From Pacificimonas flava (GTDB taxonomy: Bacteria > Pseudomonadota > Alphaproteobacteria > Sphingomonadales > Sphingomonadaceae): a stretch of 64,000 nt of DNA. Every line of letters begins with the position of its first letter. Position 1 is the stretch's first letter. A model generated the notes under the pieces. It searched no databases, was not told where the DNA came from, and saw only the letters and a list, made by a program, of their open reading frames with translations. The position numbers were made by a program, and so were the translations under genes. Below, in pieces: positions 8,389-17,175 of the stretch. The stretch is from the NCBI RefSeq assembly GCF_000342165.1, contig NZ_AMRV01000007.1:1-64000 (forward strand). Reading direction: 5' to 3'.

Positions 8389-8835
8389 CTAATGCTGGTC
8401 GATGGCGGATTTGATCCATTCGCGGTGGCGCCGTTCGTCGGCCAGGTTTTCGCGAAGCACCGCCAGAATTTCAGGCGAGGTCTCGCCGTGCTCGACCGCC
8501 TTCTCATAGGATTTGTTCGTAACTTCTTCGTTTGCGAGCATGGCCGATAGAACCGCCTTGTCGGAGCCGACCACGCCCGCCAGCTTCACTTTTCCTTCGG
8601 TCAAGATCTTCATCGCACCGGCCGCCTGCGGCACGTCGGCACCGCGTTCCGAAATGAACGGCGCCAGATTCTGCGTATGTCTGCGATGATCCTCGCAATA
8701 GCTGCGGAGGTGCGCTCTCGCATCCTCGTCCGAAAGCCGCTCAATCGCTTCTTCGTAGGCAGCGATTGCGTCGTAATCGAGTTTCACGAGATCCTGCAGA
8801 ATTTTCGTGAAGTGGTCATCGTCAACGGTCGCCAT
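8389..8835 (-). CDS. PA2169-type four-helix-bundle protein (DUF2383, ferritin-like)
   Basis: 148 residues, all predicted helical, with the spacing of acidic and His residues typical of the PA2169/DUF2383 ferritin-like family. Typical stretches are LDYDAIAAYEEAIERL near the start, YCEDHRRHTQNL in the middle and LADERRHREW near the end. The start ATG at 8835 follows AGGAAAGGATTGG. It is the first gene of a three-gene operon with the SDR and DUF4336 genes. Members of this family are common in stress regulons, and the biochemical role is undetermined. Confidence 0.82.
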   Translation of the reverse strand: MATVDDDHFTKILQDLVKLDYDAIAAYEEAIERLSDEDARAHLRSYCEDHRRHTQNLAPFISERGADVPQAAGAMKILTEGKVKLAGVVGSDKAVLSAMLANEEVTNKSYEKAVEHGETSPEILAVLRENLADERRHREWIKSAIDQH

Positions 8836-9030
8836 AGCCGCACCAATCCTTTCCTGTCTCCGATGGTTCACAGGTTGACGAGAAAATCCGGTCCTCGCGC
8901 TAACATTTGTGCCCTTCCTCAATCTTGCGGCGTCCCGCCTTCAAGGAAAAGCGCTTTGGCTTTCGGATCCCTGCCACTAGCATCCGCGCAGACCTTCAGA
9001 TGACGGATCGAAACAGACGCAAGGCGTTGG

Positions 9031-9537
9031 ATGGGCGAGAACAGACAGGCCGCGGGCGAGGCCATCGAGATCGAAAGCGACCGCCGTTTCCAGGAGCGTC
9101 TTTGGACTTTGCAGCGCGTCTGCTGGCTCGTGATGTTCGGGCTTGTGTGCGCGGCGCTTCTCGGTGCGACCGGTGCTGGCGGTTCGCTCGCCGCTGGCAA
9201 GACATCCGGGATGGGCGCGTCCGTCGAATATCCGCGCATCGCCAGATGGCAGCGTGCGGAACGGGTGGAGATATCCCTGGCCCCCTCGGCCATGTCCGAA
9301 AGTCAGCTTTTGCTGGGAAGAGGCTTTCTCGACAGCTTTTCCGTTTCCAGTATGACGCCGCAGCCGAAAGCGACCCAGGCACGCAGTGACGGTGTTTTGC
9401 TGACGTTCGGGAAATCTCCGGGCGCGCCCGGAACCGTGTCGATCATGGTTCGGCCGGAAAAGCCGTCTCTTCCGAAGGAAATGCACCTGACGATAGACGG
9501 CGCGCGCCTTTCCTTCACCTCCATCGTTCTGCCCTGA
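9031..9537 (+). CDS. Membrane-anchored hypothetical protein upstream of DUF421 gene
   Basis: 168 residues. A short cytoplasmic N-terminus with acidic and basic residues is followed by one transmembrane helix (about residues 30-50, CWLVMFGLVCAALLGATG). A predicted periplasmic beta-rich domain of about 110 residues has no motif that I recognise. The ATG at 9031 has AAGGCG nine bases upstream. The stop lies 7 bases before the DUF421 gene, so the two products are probably made together and may form a membrane complex. Confidence 0.72.
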   Translation: MGENRQAAGEAIEIESDRRFQERLWTLQRVCWLVMFGLVCAALLGATGAGGSLAAGKTSGMGASVEYPRIARWQRAERVEISLAPSAMSESQLLLGRGFLDSFSVSSMTPQPKATQARSDGVLLTFGKSPGAPGTVSIMVRPEKPSLPKEMHLTIDGARLSFTSIVLP

Positions 9538-9544
9538 GGTCGTC

Positions 9545-10027
9545 ATGGAAAGTGTCGTTCGCGGATTTGCCGTCTATCTGATCCTCCTGCTGGTGTGCCG
9601 GGCGTCGGGGCGGCGGACGCTGGCGCAGATGACGCCGTTCGATTTCGTCCTGCTGCTGATCGTCGCCGAAACCACGCAGCAGGCTCTTTTGGGCGATGAT
9701 TTTTCGATCACGAACTCCGTCGTCCTGATCGTCACGCTTTTCGTGGTGGATATCGGTTTTTCTTATCTCAAGCGGTCTTCGCCCGGCGTGGCGAAACTTC
9801 TCGACGGCCAGCCGACCCTTCTCATGCACAACGGAGCGGTCGATCACCGGGCTCTCCGGCGCGCGCGTGTCGACACCGCCGACCTTCTCGTCGCGGCAAG
9901 AAGCCAGCATGGAATCGAACGCCTCGACCAGATCAAGCATGCCGTGCTGGAAACGGATTCCGGCATAAGCATCATCCCTGCAGAACGCGGAACCGGAGAG
10001 GAAACGGACAGCCGAAGCTGCTCCTGA
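9545..10027 (+). CDS. DUF421 (YetF-like) membrane protein
   Basis: 160 residues. Three hydrophobic segments occupy the first 70 residues (VYLILLLVCRASG, FDFVLLLIVAETTQQALLG, VVLIVTLFVVDIGFSYL). A cytosolic YetF/YcaP-type domain follows, with the typical DGQPTLLMHNGAVD and a final ETDSGISIIP. The family's exact role is unknown; YetF-like proteins are membrane proteins of stressed or sporulating cells. It is translated with the upstream anchored protein. Confidence 0.85.
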   Translation: MESVVRGFAVYLILLLVCRASGRRTLAQMTPFDFVLLLIVAETTQQALLGDDFSITNSVVLIVTLFVVDIGFSYLKRSSPGVAKLLDGQPTLLMHNGAVDHRALRRARVDTADLLVAARSQHGIERLDQIKHAVLETDSGISIIPAERGTGEETDSRSCS

Positions 10028-10216
10028 CCGCAGGACATGCCCGCTGCGGGCAGGGCGAGCGATCACCACATCCTCTTGCAGTTCTTGGGGGTCTTTCCGC
10101 CGGTTGAATAACTACCGCGAACATCGCCCGCGGCACCGCCCTGCGTATCACTGCCGTGCGGTTGTCCGGCCCGAGCGGCGGGTTCGGGCGCTTCCTCCGA
10201 GCCAGGAAAACCTACG

Positions 10217-11284
10217 TCAGTCGAGCGAAGGTCGTGGGGGACCTTGCGCCGCGGCAAGGACGCTGGCCTCGCCGTCTCGGGATCGGGAGTGTTCGCTGCG
10301 CAGCCTCCGCAGCGAGGTCGCGCTCCGTTGGAGGCGACTTCCGCGATAGCGCACGCCGCCTTCGAGGAAAGCAACGAGGGCGAGCCAGGAGGTAATTGAT
10401 CGCTCCAGCAGCCACAGGGGTGCCCAGAGGGCGCTGCTGGGCGGAAATACGCTGGCTCCCCCTGCGCGCCGGCGTCCCAGCTCCGCCACGCCGCAGGACG
10501 CCGCAGCCGCCACGACAAGCAGGCGGGGCCTGTACGAGGTCAGAACGATCGCGCCCGGCAGAATGGCAAGCGTAGCGGCAAGACGGAGCGGACGTGCCCA
10601 TTCATCGTAGGCCTGCCTCACCCGTTGATGGCTGAAATGCTTGAACGAGGGCGGACGGCGCACGACGAAAAGGTCCAACGGCACCATTTCTCGCCCGCCT
10701 CCGGCCTTGATGGTGCGCACCAGTTCGAGGTTTTCGAACAGGACGTCGCCCGCATACCCGCCTGCGGCGAGCAGGACCGAGCGGCGTACGCCGAGCGTGC
10801 CGGGCCAGTCGCCTCCGGAAAGGCGTGCAAACAGGGTGCGTGCGGTATCCCAGCGGGCGTGCCAGGGCGCCGGGCGGAACCAGTTCTGCGGTCTCACCAC
10901 ATCGGCCCCAAGCAACAGATCCCCCAGCCGGGCCAGTTCGCTGCGCCGGTAACGGATGTCGTCATCACCGATAACGACTCGTTCATAGCGGGAAAGCTGG
11001 ACTCCCGTCACCACTCCGGCAACCTTTCCATTCGGGGTATGGAATTGCGGCCGCACATGGCGCACGTGCGCGCCCCACGCGCGTGTGTGCGCTTCGAACA
11101 CTGCGTCAGGAGATCCATCGACAACAATGACGTCGTCCAGCTCTCTCGCAAGACGCAGCAGATAGCCGGTAAGCTGTCGGGTCCGCGGCGCGGTGGCGGC
11201 GATCGGCAGGACATAGCTGATGCCCGCCACCTTGGCCTCCTGCGCGCGCACCGCTATCTGGCGACCTGTCTCCACTACCCGCAT
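10217..11284 (-). CDS. Family 2 glycosyltransferase
   Basis: About 355 residues. A GT-A domain begins with ISYVLPIAATAP, carries DDVIVVDGSPD and the DXD-like VIGDDDIRYR, and has the acceptor-side FENLELVRTIKAGG. Two hydrophobic segments follow (LAATLAILPGAIVL and ALWAPLWLLERSITSWLALVAFL). It is likely a membrane-attached transferase of a polysaccharide or lipid sugar. The start is uncertain: ATG at 11284 is used, and a TTG at 11314 is in frame. Bases 10028-10216 between its end and the DUF421 gene hold no supportable gene. Confidence 0.78.
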   Translation of the reverse strand: MRVVETGRQIAVRAQEAKVAGISYVLPIAATAPRTRQLTGYLLRLARELDDVIVVDGSPDAVFEAHTRAWGAHVRHVRPQFHTPNGKVAGVVTGVQLSRYERVVIGDDDIRYRRSELARLGDLLLGADVVRPQNWFRPAPWHARWDTARTLFARLSGGDWPGTLGVRRSVLLAAGGYAGDVLFENLELVRTIKAGGGREMVPLDLFVVRRPPSFKHFSHQRVRQAYDEWARPLRLAATLAILPGAIVLTSYRPRLLVVAAAASCGVAELGRRRAGGASVFPPSSALWAPLWLLERSITSWLALVAFLEGGVRYRGSRLQRSATSLRRLRSEHSRSRDGEASVLAAAQGPPRPSLD

Positions 11285-11535
11285 CCTGTGCGGCCACCCG
11301 CGCCCGGTCGCCAACTTACATTACGCAGCTGCTCGGCTCGACCGGTTTCTGTCGCCATTATGCTGTTTTCGCCAGGAGATGAGCTGATCTACTCCTCATT
11401 GCACGTTGCAGGGGTGGGGTTGCGGCGCAGCCGTCGGGCGTTCAGGTCGCCCGCGTGGCCACTGCGCCGTAGATTATATCAACTCACCCATGGTTCTGCT
11501 CCAGACACGCCCAGCTGGCGGACGAGCCTTCGTGA

Positions 11536-11876
11536 CACCCGCTGTCCGCGCTGCGCGACCACTTGCGCGAAGCTTCTGCGCCAGTCGGCGAATGGTCGCG
11601 CTGGCGCGCGCTGGTGCTCGATGACCCGCTCCAGCACAACGATGCGATTCATGCAGCCGCGTTTGCCCAGCTCGTCGGCAACATGGACCGGACGAAGGAT
11701 TACCAAGTGCTCCTGACAACGCACGATCTTGCGCAGGCGGAGTTCCTCAAGCGCAAGTTCGGTGCACGCAACACCCATGCTCGGTCCTGCACTTGCTCGG
11801 ACGCGGCGAAACCGGCGCCGACTGGGCATTCCAGCCGTCATCTGGGGGGCAGCAGCAAGCGGCAGCGGCCGTCTAG
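11536..11876 (+). pseudogene. C-terminal stump of a RecF/SMC-like ATPase, frameshifted
   Basis: After a TGA at 11533 the frame reads WRALVLDDPLQHND, which is a Walker B plus D-loop. It continues LVGNMDRTKDYQVLLTTHDLAQ, which includes the switch His, and then KRKFGARN. There the frame slips by one base, and the other frame continues CSVLHLLGRGETGADWAFQP to a TAG at 11874-11876. This is the end of an ABC/SMC-class ATPase of the kind found in defence and DNA-repair cassettes. The Walker A half is absent, so it is a non-functional remnant. It is the leftmost recognisable piece of the accessory island. Confidence 0.65.
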
Positions 11877-12063
11877 CGCGGAACCCCCGTGCCTAGCTCG
11901 ATCGTACGCGAGACGAGAGGAGAGTGCGAACCGCCGAAGGGCCATTGTCTCGCCTATCTTCCGTCCCTCCCCTGCGGAGGGACTTGCTTGCCTAAGTTCG
12001 CTGTCAAACCTCTCGCGCCATGGGGTACAATACCAAGTTGGTAATTAGAGTGGTTGTCCGCAA

Positions 12064-12204
12064 TTAGGGCACGAGATCCGAACGACGGCTTTTTAGCGTC
12101 TCGGCCCAAGAACGGTCAGTCTCCTCGCGGCCCAGCTTGAGCCGACGAGCAAGCACTGTCATTAGTGGCATCATACCTTCGGAAACTTTGGGCTTCGCGA
12201 TCAT
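12064..12204 (-). other. Possible 3' fragment of an unidentified minus-strand gene
   Basis: A minus-strand frame ends at TAA 12064-12066 with the protein-like stretch MTVLARRLKLGREETDRSW followed by AETLKSRRSDLVP. The composition is that of a helical protein tail, unlike typical antisense frames here. It overlaps the 5' region of the Coq4-like gene, so both cannot be intact genes through that overlap. It may be a fragment left when the Coq4-like gene was inserted. Bases 11877-12063 hold only a short inverted repeat (GTCCCTCC/GGAGGGAC, 11969-11989). Confidence 0.3.
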
Positions 12205-13030
12205 GCCATCGTCCGCTTCCCTCGCTGCCACCGTCGCTAACGACGGCACGCCGCTCATCCATGCTTCGCGACCCCCGCGCAAATATGCTCCGCTAAAGGC
12301 TTTTGGGCATTTCCGCGAACTTCTGAAGGACAAGGAAAACACTGCGGAGGTGTTCAACATATTCGAGTCGCTTCCGTCGCGCAGTTTCCTCCCCCGCGTA
12401 CTGGACCTCACTTGCAGTCAGCGGGGTGAGCGGTTGCGGAAGCAAGAGCCATCTCTGCCACCGTTGCTGGATGACCATGAGTCGCTGCGGCGCCTGCCGA
12501 AAGGCTCGGTCGCGCACGCCTACTGCGATTTTATGGAGAGCGAAGGCCTCTCCGCTCGCGGTCTCGTTGCCGAAGCGGAAAAGCTCGGGCGGCGGACATA
12601 TGATGATCTTGTGCAGTGGTTCAGCGATCGCAGCCGCGATACCCACGATTTGATGCACGTATTGACCGGTTATGGCCGGGACGCGCTTGGAGAGATTTGC
12701 GTTCTCCTCTTCACCCATGGCCAAAGCCCAAGCCAGGGGCACTTGTTGATTGGATATGCCGGTGCCCTCAACATTCGAAAATTGACGAGGCAGCGCGGGC
12801 CGGTTTTCAGGGCATGTCGTCAGGCGCAGCGGACCGGAAGGGCGTGTCCTGCTCTTGTAGGGTTATCGATCCGCGATCTCTTGGCGATGAACCTGGAAGA
12901 GGCACGTCGGCGATTTAACATCTCCGAACCGAATTTCTACAATGAGTGTCATCAAGTCTGGCGCAGTGAGGGTATCGATCCCTATGATCTGCACGCTTCA
13001 GAAGGCAGTTCGGCCGAAATCTGGGCCTGA
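12203..13030 (+). CDS. Coq4-like protein (ubiquinone biosynthesis Coq4 family)
   Basis: 275 residues from the ATG at 12203. Homology-like sequence begins at RPPRKYAPLKAFGHF. The diagnostic Coq4 metal motif HDxxH-x11-E is complete in HDLMHVLTGYGRDALGE, preceded by GSVAHAYCDFMESEGL. Coq4 in eukaryotes and alphaproteobacteria takes part in ubiquinone ring modification, acting as an oxidative decarboxylase in recent work. Here the gene stands alone in a mobile region between broken genes and is not near other coq/ubi genes, so it may be an accessory paralogue. No disabling change is visible. The N-terminal 25 residues are uncertain. Confidence 0.8.
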   Translation: MPSSASLAATVANDGTPLIHASRPPRKYAPLKAFGHFRELLKDKENTAEVFNIFESLPSRSFLPRVLDLTCSQRGERLRKQEPSLPPLLDDHESLRRLPKGSVAHAYCDFMESEGLSARGLVAEAEKLGRRTYDDLVQWFSDRSRDTHDLMHVLTGYGRDALGEICVLLFTHGQSPSQGHLLIGYAGALNIRKLTRQRGPVFRACRQAQRTGRACPALVGLSIRDLLAMNLEEARRRFNISEPNFYNECHQVWRSEGIDPYDLHASEGSSAEIWA

Positions 13031-13041
13031 CGTCTCAGCAA

Positions 13042-13684
13042 ATGCGCTCATGCGTTCGTCCTAATCCCATGCGCGGCGTTGATCTGGCCCATGACGCCGA
13101 TGACCTGACCCCAGCTTTCCTCCGGCTCGGATTAACTCAGAAACAAATCTGGGCGATCCGCTTCCATCTCGACCGCGAAGGCCGATTGAGGGACAAAGCA
13201 CTTTTCGACCTCGCCATCGACAGCAAGTTGCGCGGCTGTGACTTGGTCAAGATCAAGATCGGCGATGTCGTCGCAGGCGCTGATATTCGCAATCGAGCCA
13301 TCGTCATCCAGCAGAAGACCAATCGTCCCGTGCAATTCGAACTCACTGCCGACGTCCGCTCGACGCTGCTGTCGTGGTTGGAACGCCGGGGCGGCTCGAC
13401 CAGCGATTATCTGTTTCCGAGCCGAGTAGACCATGCTGGCCATATGAGCACACGTCAGTATGCCCGCCTAGTCGACGAATGGGTGACAGCCATCGGGCTA
13501 CGGAATGCGAATACGGGACGCATTCGCTCCGGCGGACGAAAGCGGTGATGATCTACCGCGCCACGGGCAACATCCGTGCGATCCAGATCTTGCTAGTCAT
13601 ACCAAGATCGAAAATACGGTCCGCTATCTCGGGGTCGACGTGGAAGATGCTTTGCTGCTGGCCGAACGTACGAATTTGAATTGA
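13042..13684 (+). pseudogene. Tyrosine recombinase/integrase, disrupted by two frameshifts
   Basis: The first frame runs from ATG 13042 and shows the catalytic Arg in SKLRGCDL and the RQYARLVDEWVTAIGLR block. It then leaves frame near 13500. The next frame carries EYGTHSLRRTKAVMIYRATG with the HxxR box. A missing base in CTAGTCATACC near 13596 causes a second shift. The last frame reads HTKIENTVRYLGVDVEDAL, with the catalytic Tyr, to a TGA at 13682-13684. The full protein would be about 210 residues, a catalytic-domain-only integrase common in alphaproteobacterial islands. It starts 12 bases after the Coq4-like gene. Confidence 0.8.
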
Positions 13685-13775
13685 GATGGCGGTCGGCCGT
13701 CGGCATTGGCCGACCGCTTTGGTTTGCGACCCCGGCGCAACAATTGACCGACTTGGGTGGAAAGCGGACGGTTTG

Positions 13776-14231
13776 TTAGTCGACGATTCCGACCAGTTGC
13801 AGCCATTCGTTATTCGTCTGTGGCTGGCCGTCCATCGTCGCTGCGCCAGCCGGAAGTTGAATCCATTTCTGTTTGCTCTGAACCCACATATGAGCTTTCG
13901 GGTGGACATCGACGCTGTTGTCGAGGGTGCCACATCGAAGAGACGCAAATCCCACGTGTTGATTATTCTCTGCGAAGATGCGTGACTTGCAAACTGCACA
14001 GCCGTAGATCGACGACTTCGCTCCGCTTGGTTGCAGCAGTTCCCCGATATCCAGATCGCCTTGAACGTCTAAATCTGCCCTAGCGATGAGCATATGCTCA
14101 CTGAATGCACTGCCCGTTCGGGCTTGGCAATCGGTACAATGACATGCGTAAGGGTTCATTCGCATACCTTCGCGAAGCACGTAAGTGACCGCGCCACAAG
14201 CACATCTGCCGGTTAGTTCGCCCTTCATCAT
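13776..14231 (-). CDS. GFA family protein (glutathione-dependent formaldehyde-activating enzyme-like)
   Basis: 151 residues. Zinc ligands are in RCACGAVTY, CHCTDCQ and CAVC, in the spacing of the GFA (Mss4-like) fold. The ATG ATG pair at 14231/14228 follows GAGGGTGC. Family members were first described as glutathione-hydroxymethyl synthases, but most are of unknown substrate. The gene is intact although its neighbours on both sides are broken, and it is transcribed towards the integrase remnant. Confidence 0.85.
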   Translation of the reverse strand: MMKGELTGRCACGAVTYVLREGMRMNPYACHCTDCQARTGSAFSEHMLIARADLDVQGDLDIGELLQPSGAKSSIYGCAVCKSRIFAENNQHVGFASLRCGTLDNSVDVHPKAHMWVQSKQKWIQLPAGAATMDGQPQTNNEWLQLVGIVD

Positions 14232-14673
14232 GCACCCTCGCGTTTGACCCTCAAGATATCGCTTCGATGACAGGTAATGGAAAGATGCGCCATAGCCAGG
14301 AACGTCCGGCAAGGCGTCGGTTGCCGAACGGCGGCTTCCTAAGTTTTTCCGCCAGAACCGGAAGGGCAGCAGACGTTTAGAGTTTCGGACGCCGCGAGGC
14401 GTCGGAAAGTCGACGGTGCCCGAACCCGCGGGCCGTACGTGGTACGCTATGGGGATTTCGACTTTGCGCTGATCCAGACGGTTGCTGACGGTGCCGATAA
14501 GCGGAAGGGTCTGATAGCAGCCCGTCCGATTTTGCGACGACAAAGCAGCCGTAGGACGCCGGTACGTCCGATTTTGGTGATGCGACCACCGCTTTTGGGC
14601 AGGTAATATGCGGACGTTACCGCCGCCTGAAGCGTGGCTGCGGCGGGGTGGAACAGTGTCATGCCGTGCCGGG
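14232..14673. other. Non-coding flank between the GFA gene and the IS91-type transposase
   Basis: No supportable gene in 440 bases. The stretch CGTCCGATTTTG occurs twice (about 14525 and 14567). It probably contains the terminus of the IS91-type element, but I cannot place the end because these elements lack terminal inverted repeats. Confidence 0.5.
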
Positions 14674-15866
14674 TCACGGCGCAGGGTTCCCGGATAGAGC
14701 GGCTGCGCTTGGCGGACCGCGTGGCGGATGGCAGCGCTGGAACGTCTGGATGACGACCATGCGCCCGCCGCAGCAGGGGTACGGTGGGCGGGGGTCGAGC
14801 GGTTCGGTGGTCATCTCGTTCGTAGCAGGCCGTGCGATCGCGAGCAGCTGCCGGGCGCGTTCGAGATGGGCCTTGCGGGTGCCGGCGGCGAGTAGACCGT
14901 AATGGCGGATGCGGTGGAACCCGCGCGGCAGGCAATGCAGCAGGAAGCGGCGGATGAACTCGTCGGCAACCAGCGTCATCACCTGCTGGCGATCTGATGC
15001 GGAACGGCGATAGTCCTTGTAGCGGAACGTGACCCCATCCTCGTCGAGCCGCAGAAGGCGACTGTTCGAGATGGCGACACGGTGGGTGTAGCGCGAGAGA
15101 TAGGCGAGCACAGCCTCGGGACCGGCGAACGGCGGCTTGACATAGACCACCCAGCGCTTCTTCCTGACTGGAGACAGGTGGCGCAGGAAGAAGCGCCGGT
15201 CTGCGAGAGGCGCCAACTGGCCGAAGAAGGCGAGCTTGCCGGCATCGTGGAGCGCCAGCACCCGGGTCAGGAATAGGCGCCGGAACAGGGCGCCCAGTAC
15301 GCGCACCGGTAGCAGGAACGCCGGGCGGCCGGGACCCAGCGCTCGCCGTCCGGTGCGATACCGCCTCCCGGCACGATCATGTGGATGTGCGGATGGTGGG
15401 TGAGCGCCGATCCCCAGGTGTGGAGCACGGCTGTAATGCCAATCCGGGCGCCGAGATGCTTCGGGTCGGCCGCGATGGTGAGCATCGTCTCCGAGGCACT
15501 CTTGAATAGCAGGTCGTAAATCAGCGCCTTGTTGTGGAACGCGATGGCGGCGATCTCAGCGGCGAGCGTGAACACGACGTGGAAGTAGCCGACCGGCAGC
15601 AGGTCGGCTTCGCGCGCCGCGAGCCAGTTGCGTGCGGCCACACCCTGACACTTGGGGCAGTGACGGTTGCGACAGCTGTTATAGGCGATCCGCCAATGGC
15701 CGCAGTCGGTGCAGGCCTCGACGTGACCGCCCAGCGCAGCAGTGCGGCAGTGCTCGATCGCCGACATGACCTTGAGCTGATGCAGGCTCAGCTGCCCGGC
15801 ATGAGCGGTTCGATACGCTGGCCCGGCGGCACGGAAGACATGGGCGACCTCGAGCGAGGTGCTCAC
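14674..15866 (-). pseudogene. IS91 family transposase, one frameshift
   Basis: The N-terminal part, starting GTG 15866, has the zinc-binding block CTDCGHWRIAYNSCRNRHCPKC and the HUH motif in HHPHIHMIVPGGG. The frame is lost after DGERWVPAARR near 15330. The other frame continues FLLPVRVLGALFRRLFL and KRWVVYVKPPF. It carries the catalytic Tyr region YLSRYTHRVAISNSRL, the FIRRFLLHCLPRGFHRIRHYG block and a C-terminal CCGGR. All family landmarks are present, so only the single-base shift in the GC-rich run disables it. Rolling-circle transposases of this type need one uninterrupted protein. Confidence 0.8.
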
Positions 15867-15872
15867 CGGTTC

Positions 15873-16783
15873 TCAGCCGCTCGGTGCCTTCTTGTCCGGT
15901 CCGGCCAGCGCGAGCCGGTCGAGCGGGCTGACCACCGCCCGCATCGTCTTCGTCGCCACCTGCGTATAGAAGGCGGTGGTGCCCAGCTTGGCATGGCCGA
16001 GCAGCGCCTGGATGACGCGGATATCGACGCCGTCTTCGAGCAGGTGCGTTGCGAAGCTGTGCCGCAGGGTATGCGGTCCCACACGCTTGGTGATGTCTGC
16101 CACCTCCGCCGCCTGGACGACGACGCGGTGGAGCTGGCGGGTGCTGATCGGCAGCGTCGCGTTCTGACCCGGGAAGAGCCAGCCATCGGCGTGTAGCACG
16201 CCCTGCTGCCGCCCGGCGCGCCACCAGTCACGCAGCAGCACGAGCAAGCCCTCGGGCAGCATGGCATTGCGATAGCGTCCGCCCTTGCCGCGTTCGATCC
16301 GGAGCAGCATGCGCTTGCTGTCGATGTCGCACACCTTGAGCGCCGAGACCTCACCGACGCGCAGTCCCGCGCCATAGGCGACCGACAGCGCGGCCTGGTG
16401 CTTGATGCAGGTGGTGGCGTCGAGCAGTCGCTTCACTTCCGCCAGGGTCAGCACCACCGGGATCTTGCGGGCGTGTGCGGTCCGGACCAGCCTGCGCGCG
16501 AGCTCGGGCCGGTCGATCGTGTGGGTGAAGAAGAACCGCAGCGCCGCCACGACGCTGTTCATGGTCGGCGCCGGAACGCCCGTTCCCGCTGCTCGATCTG
16601 GAACCGCCGCACATCCTCGGCCGTGGCGGTATGCGGCGAGCGGCCCAGCCAGGTCGCGAACCGCCCGACATCGCGCAAATAATTACGCTGCGTCTCCGGA
16701 CTGAACCGGCGCATCGTCATATCCTCGATCAGCCGCTGGCGCAGTGGGCTGATCGGTTCGACCGGGACAAGATCGTTCATCAC
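15873..16783 (-). pseudogene. Tyrosine recombinase of the IS91-type unit, one frameshift
   Basis: The N-terminal SAM-like domain (starting near MNDLVPVEPISPLRQRL, with PETQRNYLRDVGRFATWLG) runs into a shifted frame after RFQIEQRE near 16590. The catalytic domain is in the next frame: NSVVAALRFFFTHT, the Arg in GAGLRVGEVSAL, HTLRHSFATHLL, LLGHAKLGTTAFYTQV with the Tyr. Together they make about 300 residues, the usual XerD-like length. It lies upstream of and in line with the transposase. Confidence 0.78.
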
Positions 16784-16925
16784 TCGACTCCTCAGGCTGA
16801 AGGAGCCGAAATCGTCTGCCTTTGCGCCCTAAGCGCTACGCTCGATGCTCTGCATCATCCCCGCCGCCAGCACCCCTCCCGCGAAGCGGGTTCGTGCACC
16901 GGCCCAGACCACACCGTTTTTATAG

Positions 16926-17075
16926 ACTTTTCGTAACGCGATCATCCTGAGGCTCGAGCGCTTGCGTCTGCGCGGTCCGAACGGAGCGAAAGACGAGTTC
17001 CACCCCGCCGCCGTAGCCCAAAACCTCCGAAAGCTCGCCAAGATGAAGCCGATCCCAGGCCTCGCACCCGCCTGA
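16926..17075 (+). pseudogene. 3' end of an IS1182-like transposase
   Basis: The plus-strand frame from 16926 reads RLERLRLRGPNGAKDEFHPAAVAQNLRKLAK and ends GLAPA at TGA 17073-17075. This resembles the closing segment (RGxxGAxDEFxLxxxAQNLRKLAK) of IS1182-type transposases. Only about 49 residues remain; the rest of the element is gone. The following bases to 17175 (ending AACAGAAAAAGG) look like the transposon end. Bases 16784-16925 hold nothing else recognisable. Confidence 0.6.
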
Positions 17076-17175
17076 GCAAGCCGGGGCCTCCGTTCGTCCG
17101 CTATCCGGAGCAGTCTTCAACCCGAACCGACAGCGACTTCTTCAACAGAAAAAGGTGGAAACCTGCCAAAGCCCC

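Larger units (their letters stand above)
14674..16783 (-). mobile_element. IS91-family-like unit: tyrosine recombinase gene plus Y1-type transposase gene, both frameshifted
   Basis: Two adjacent minus-strand genes form the known combination of a site-specific integrase followed by an IS91-family (HUH) transposase. The recombinase gene ends 6 bases before the transposase starts. Each gene has one single-base frameshift, so the copy is probably inactive. The coordinates cover the genes only; the ori and ter ends are not resolved. Confidence 0.72.

Noticed and set aside
8836-9030. EcfG-type promoter before the DUF2383 or anchored-protein gene
   Set aside because: No GGAAC with a CGTT at 16-17 bases is present on either strand in this interval.
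10063-10518. Minus-strand frame ending TGGKTPKNCKRMW between the DUF421 and GT2 genes
   Set aside because: It overlaps the GT2 coding frame for most of its length and shows no domain. Only the last 50 residues are free of overlap, which is too little to support a gene.
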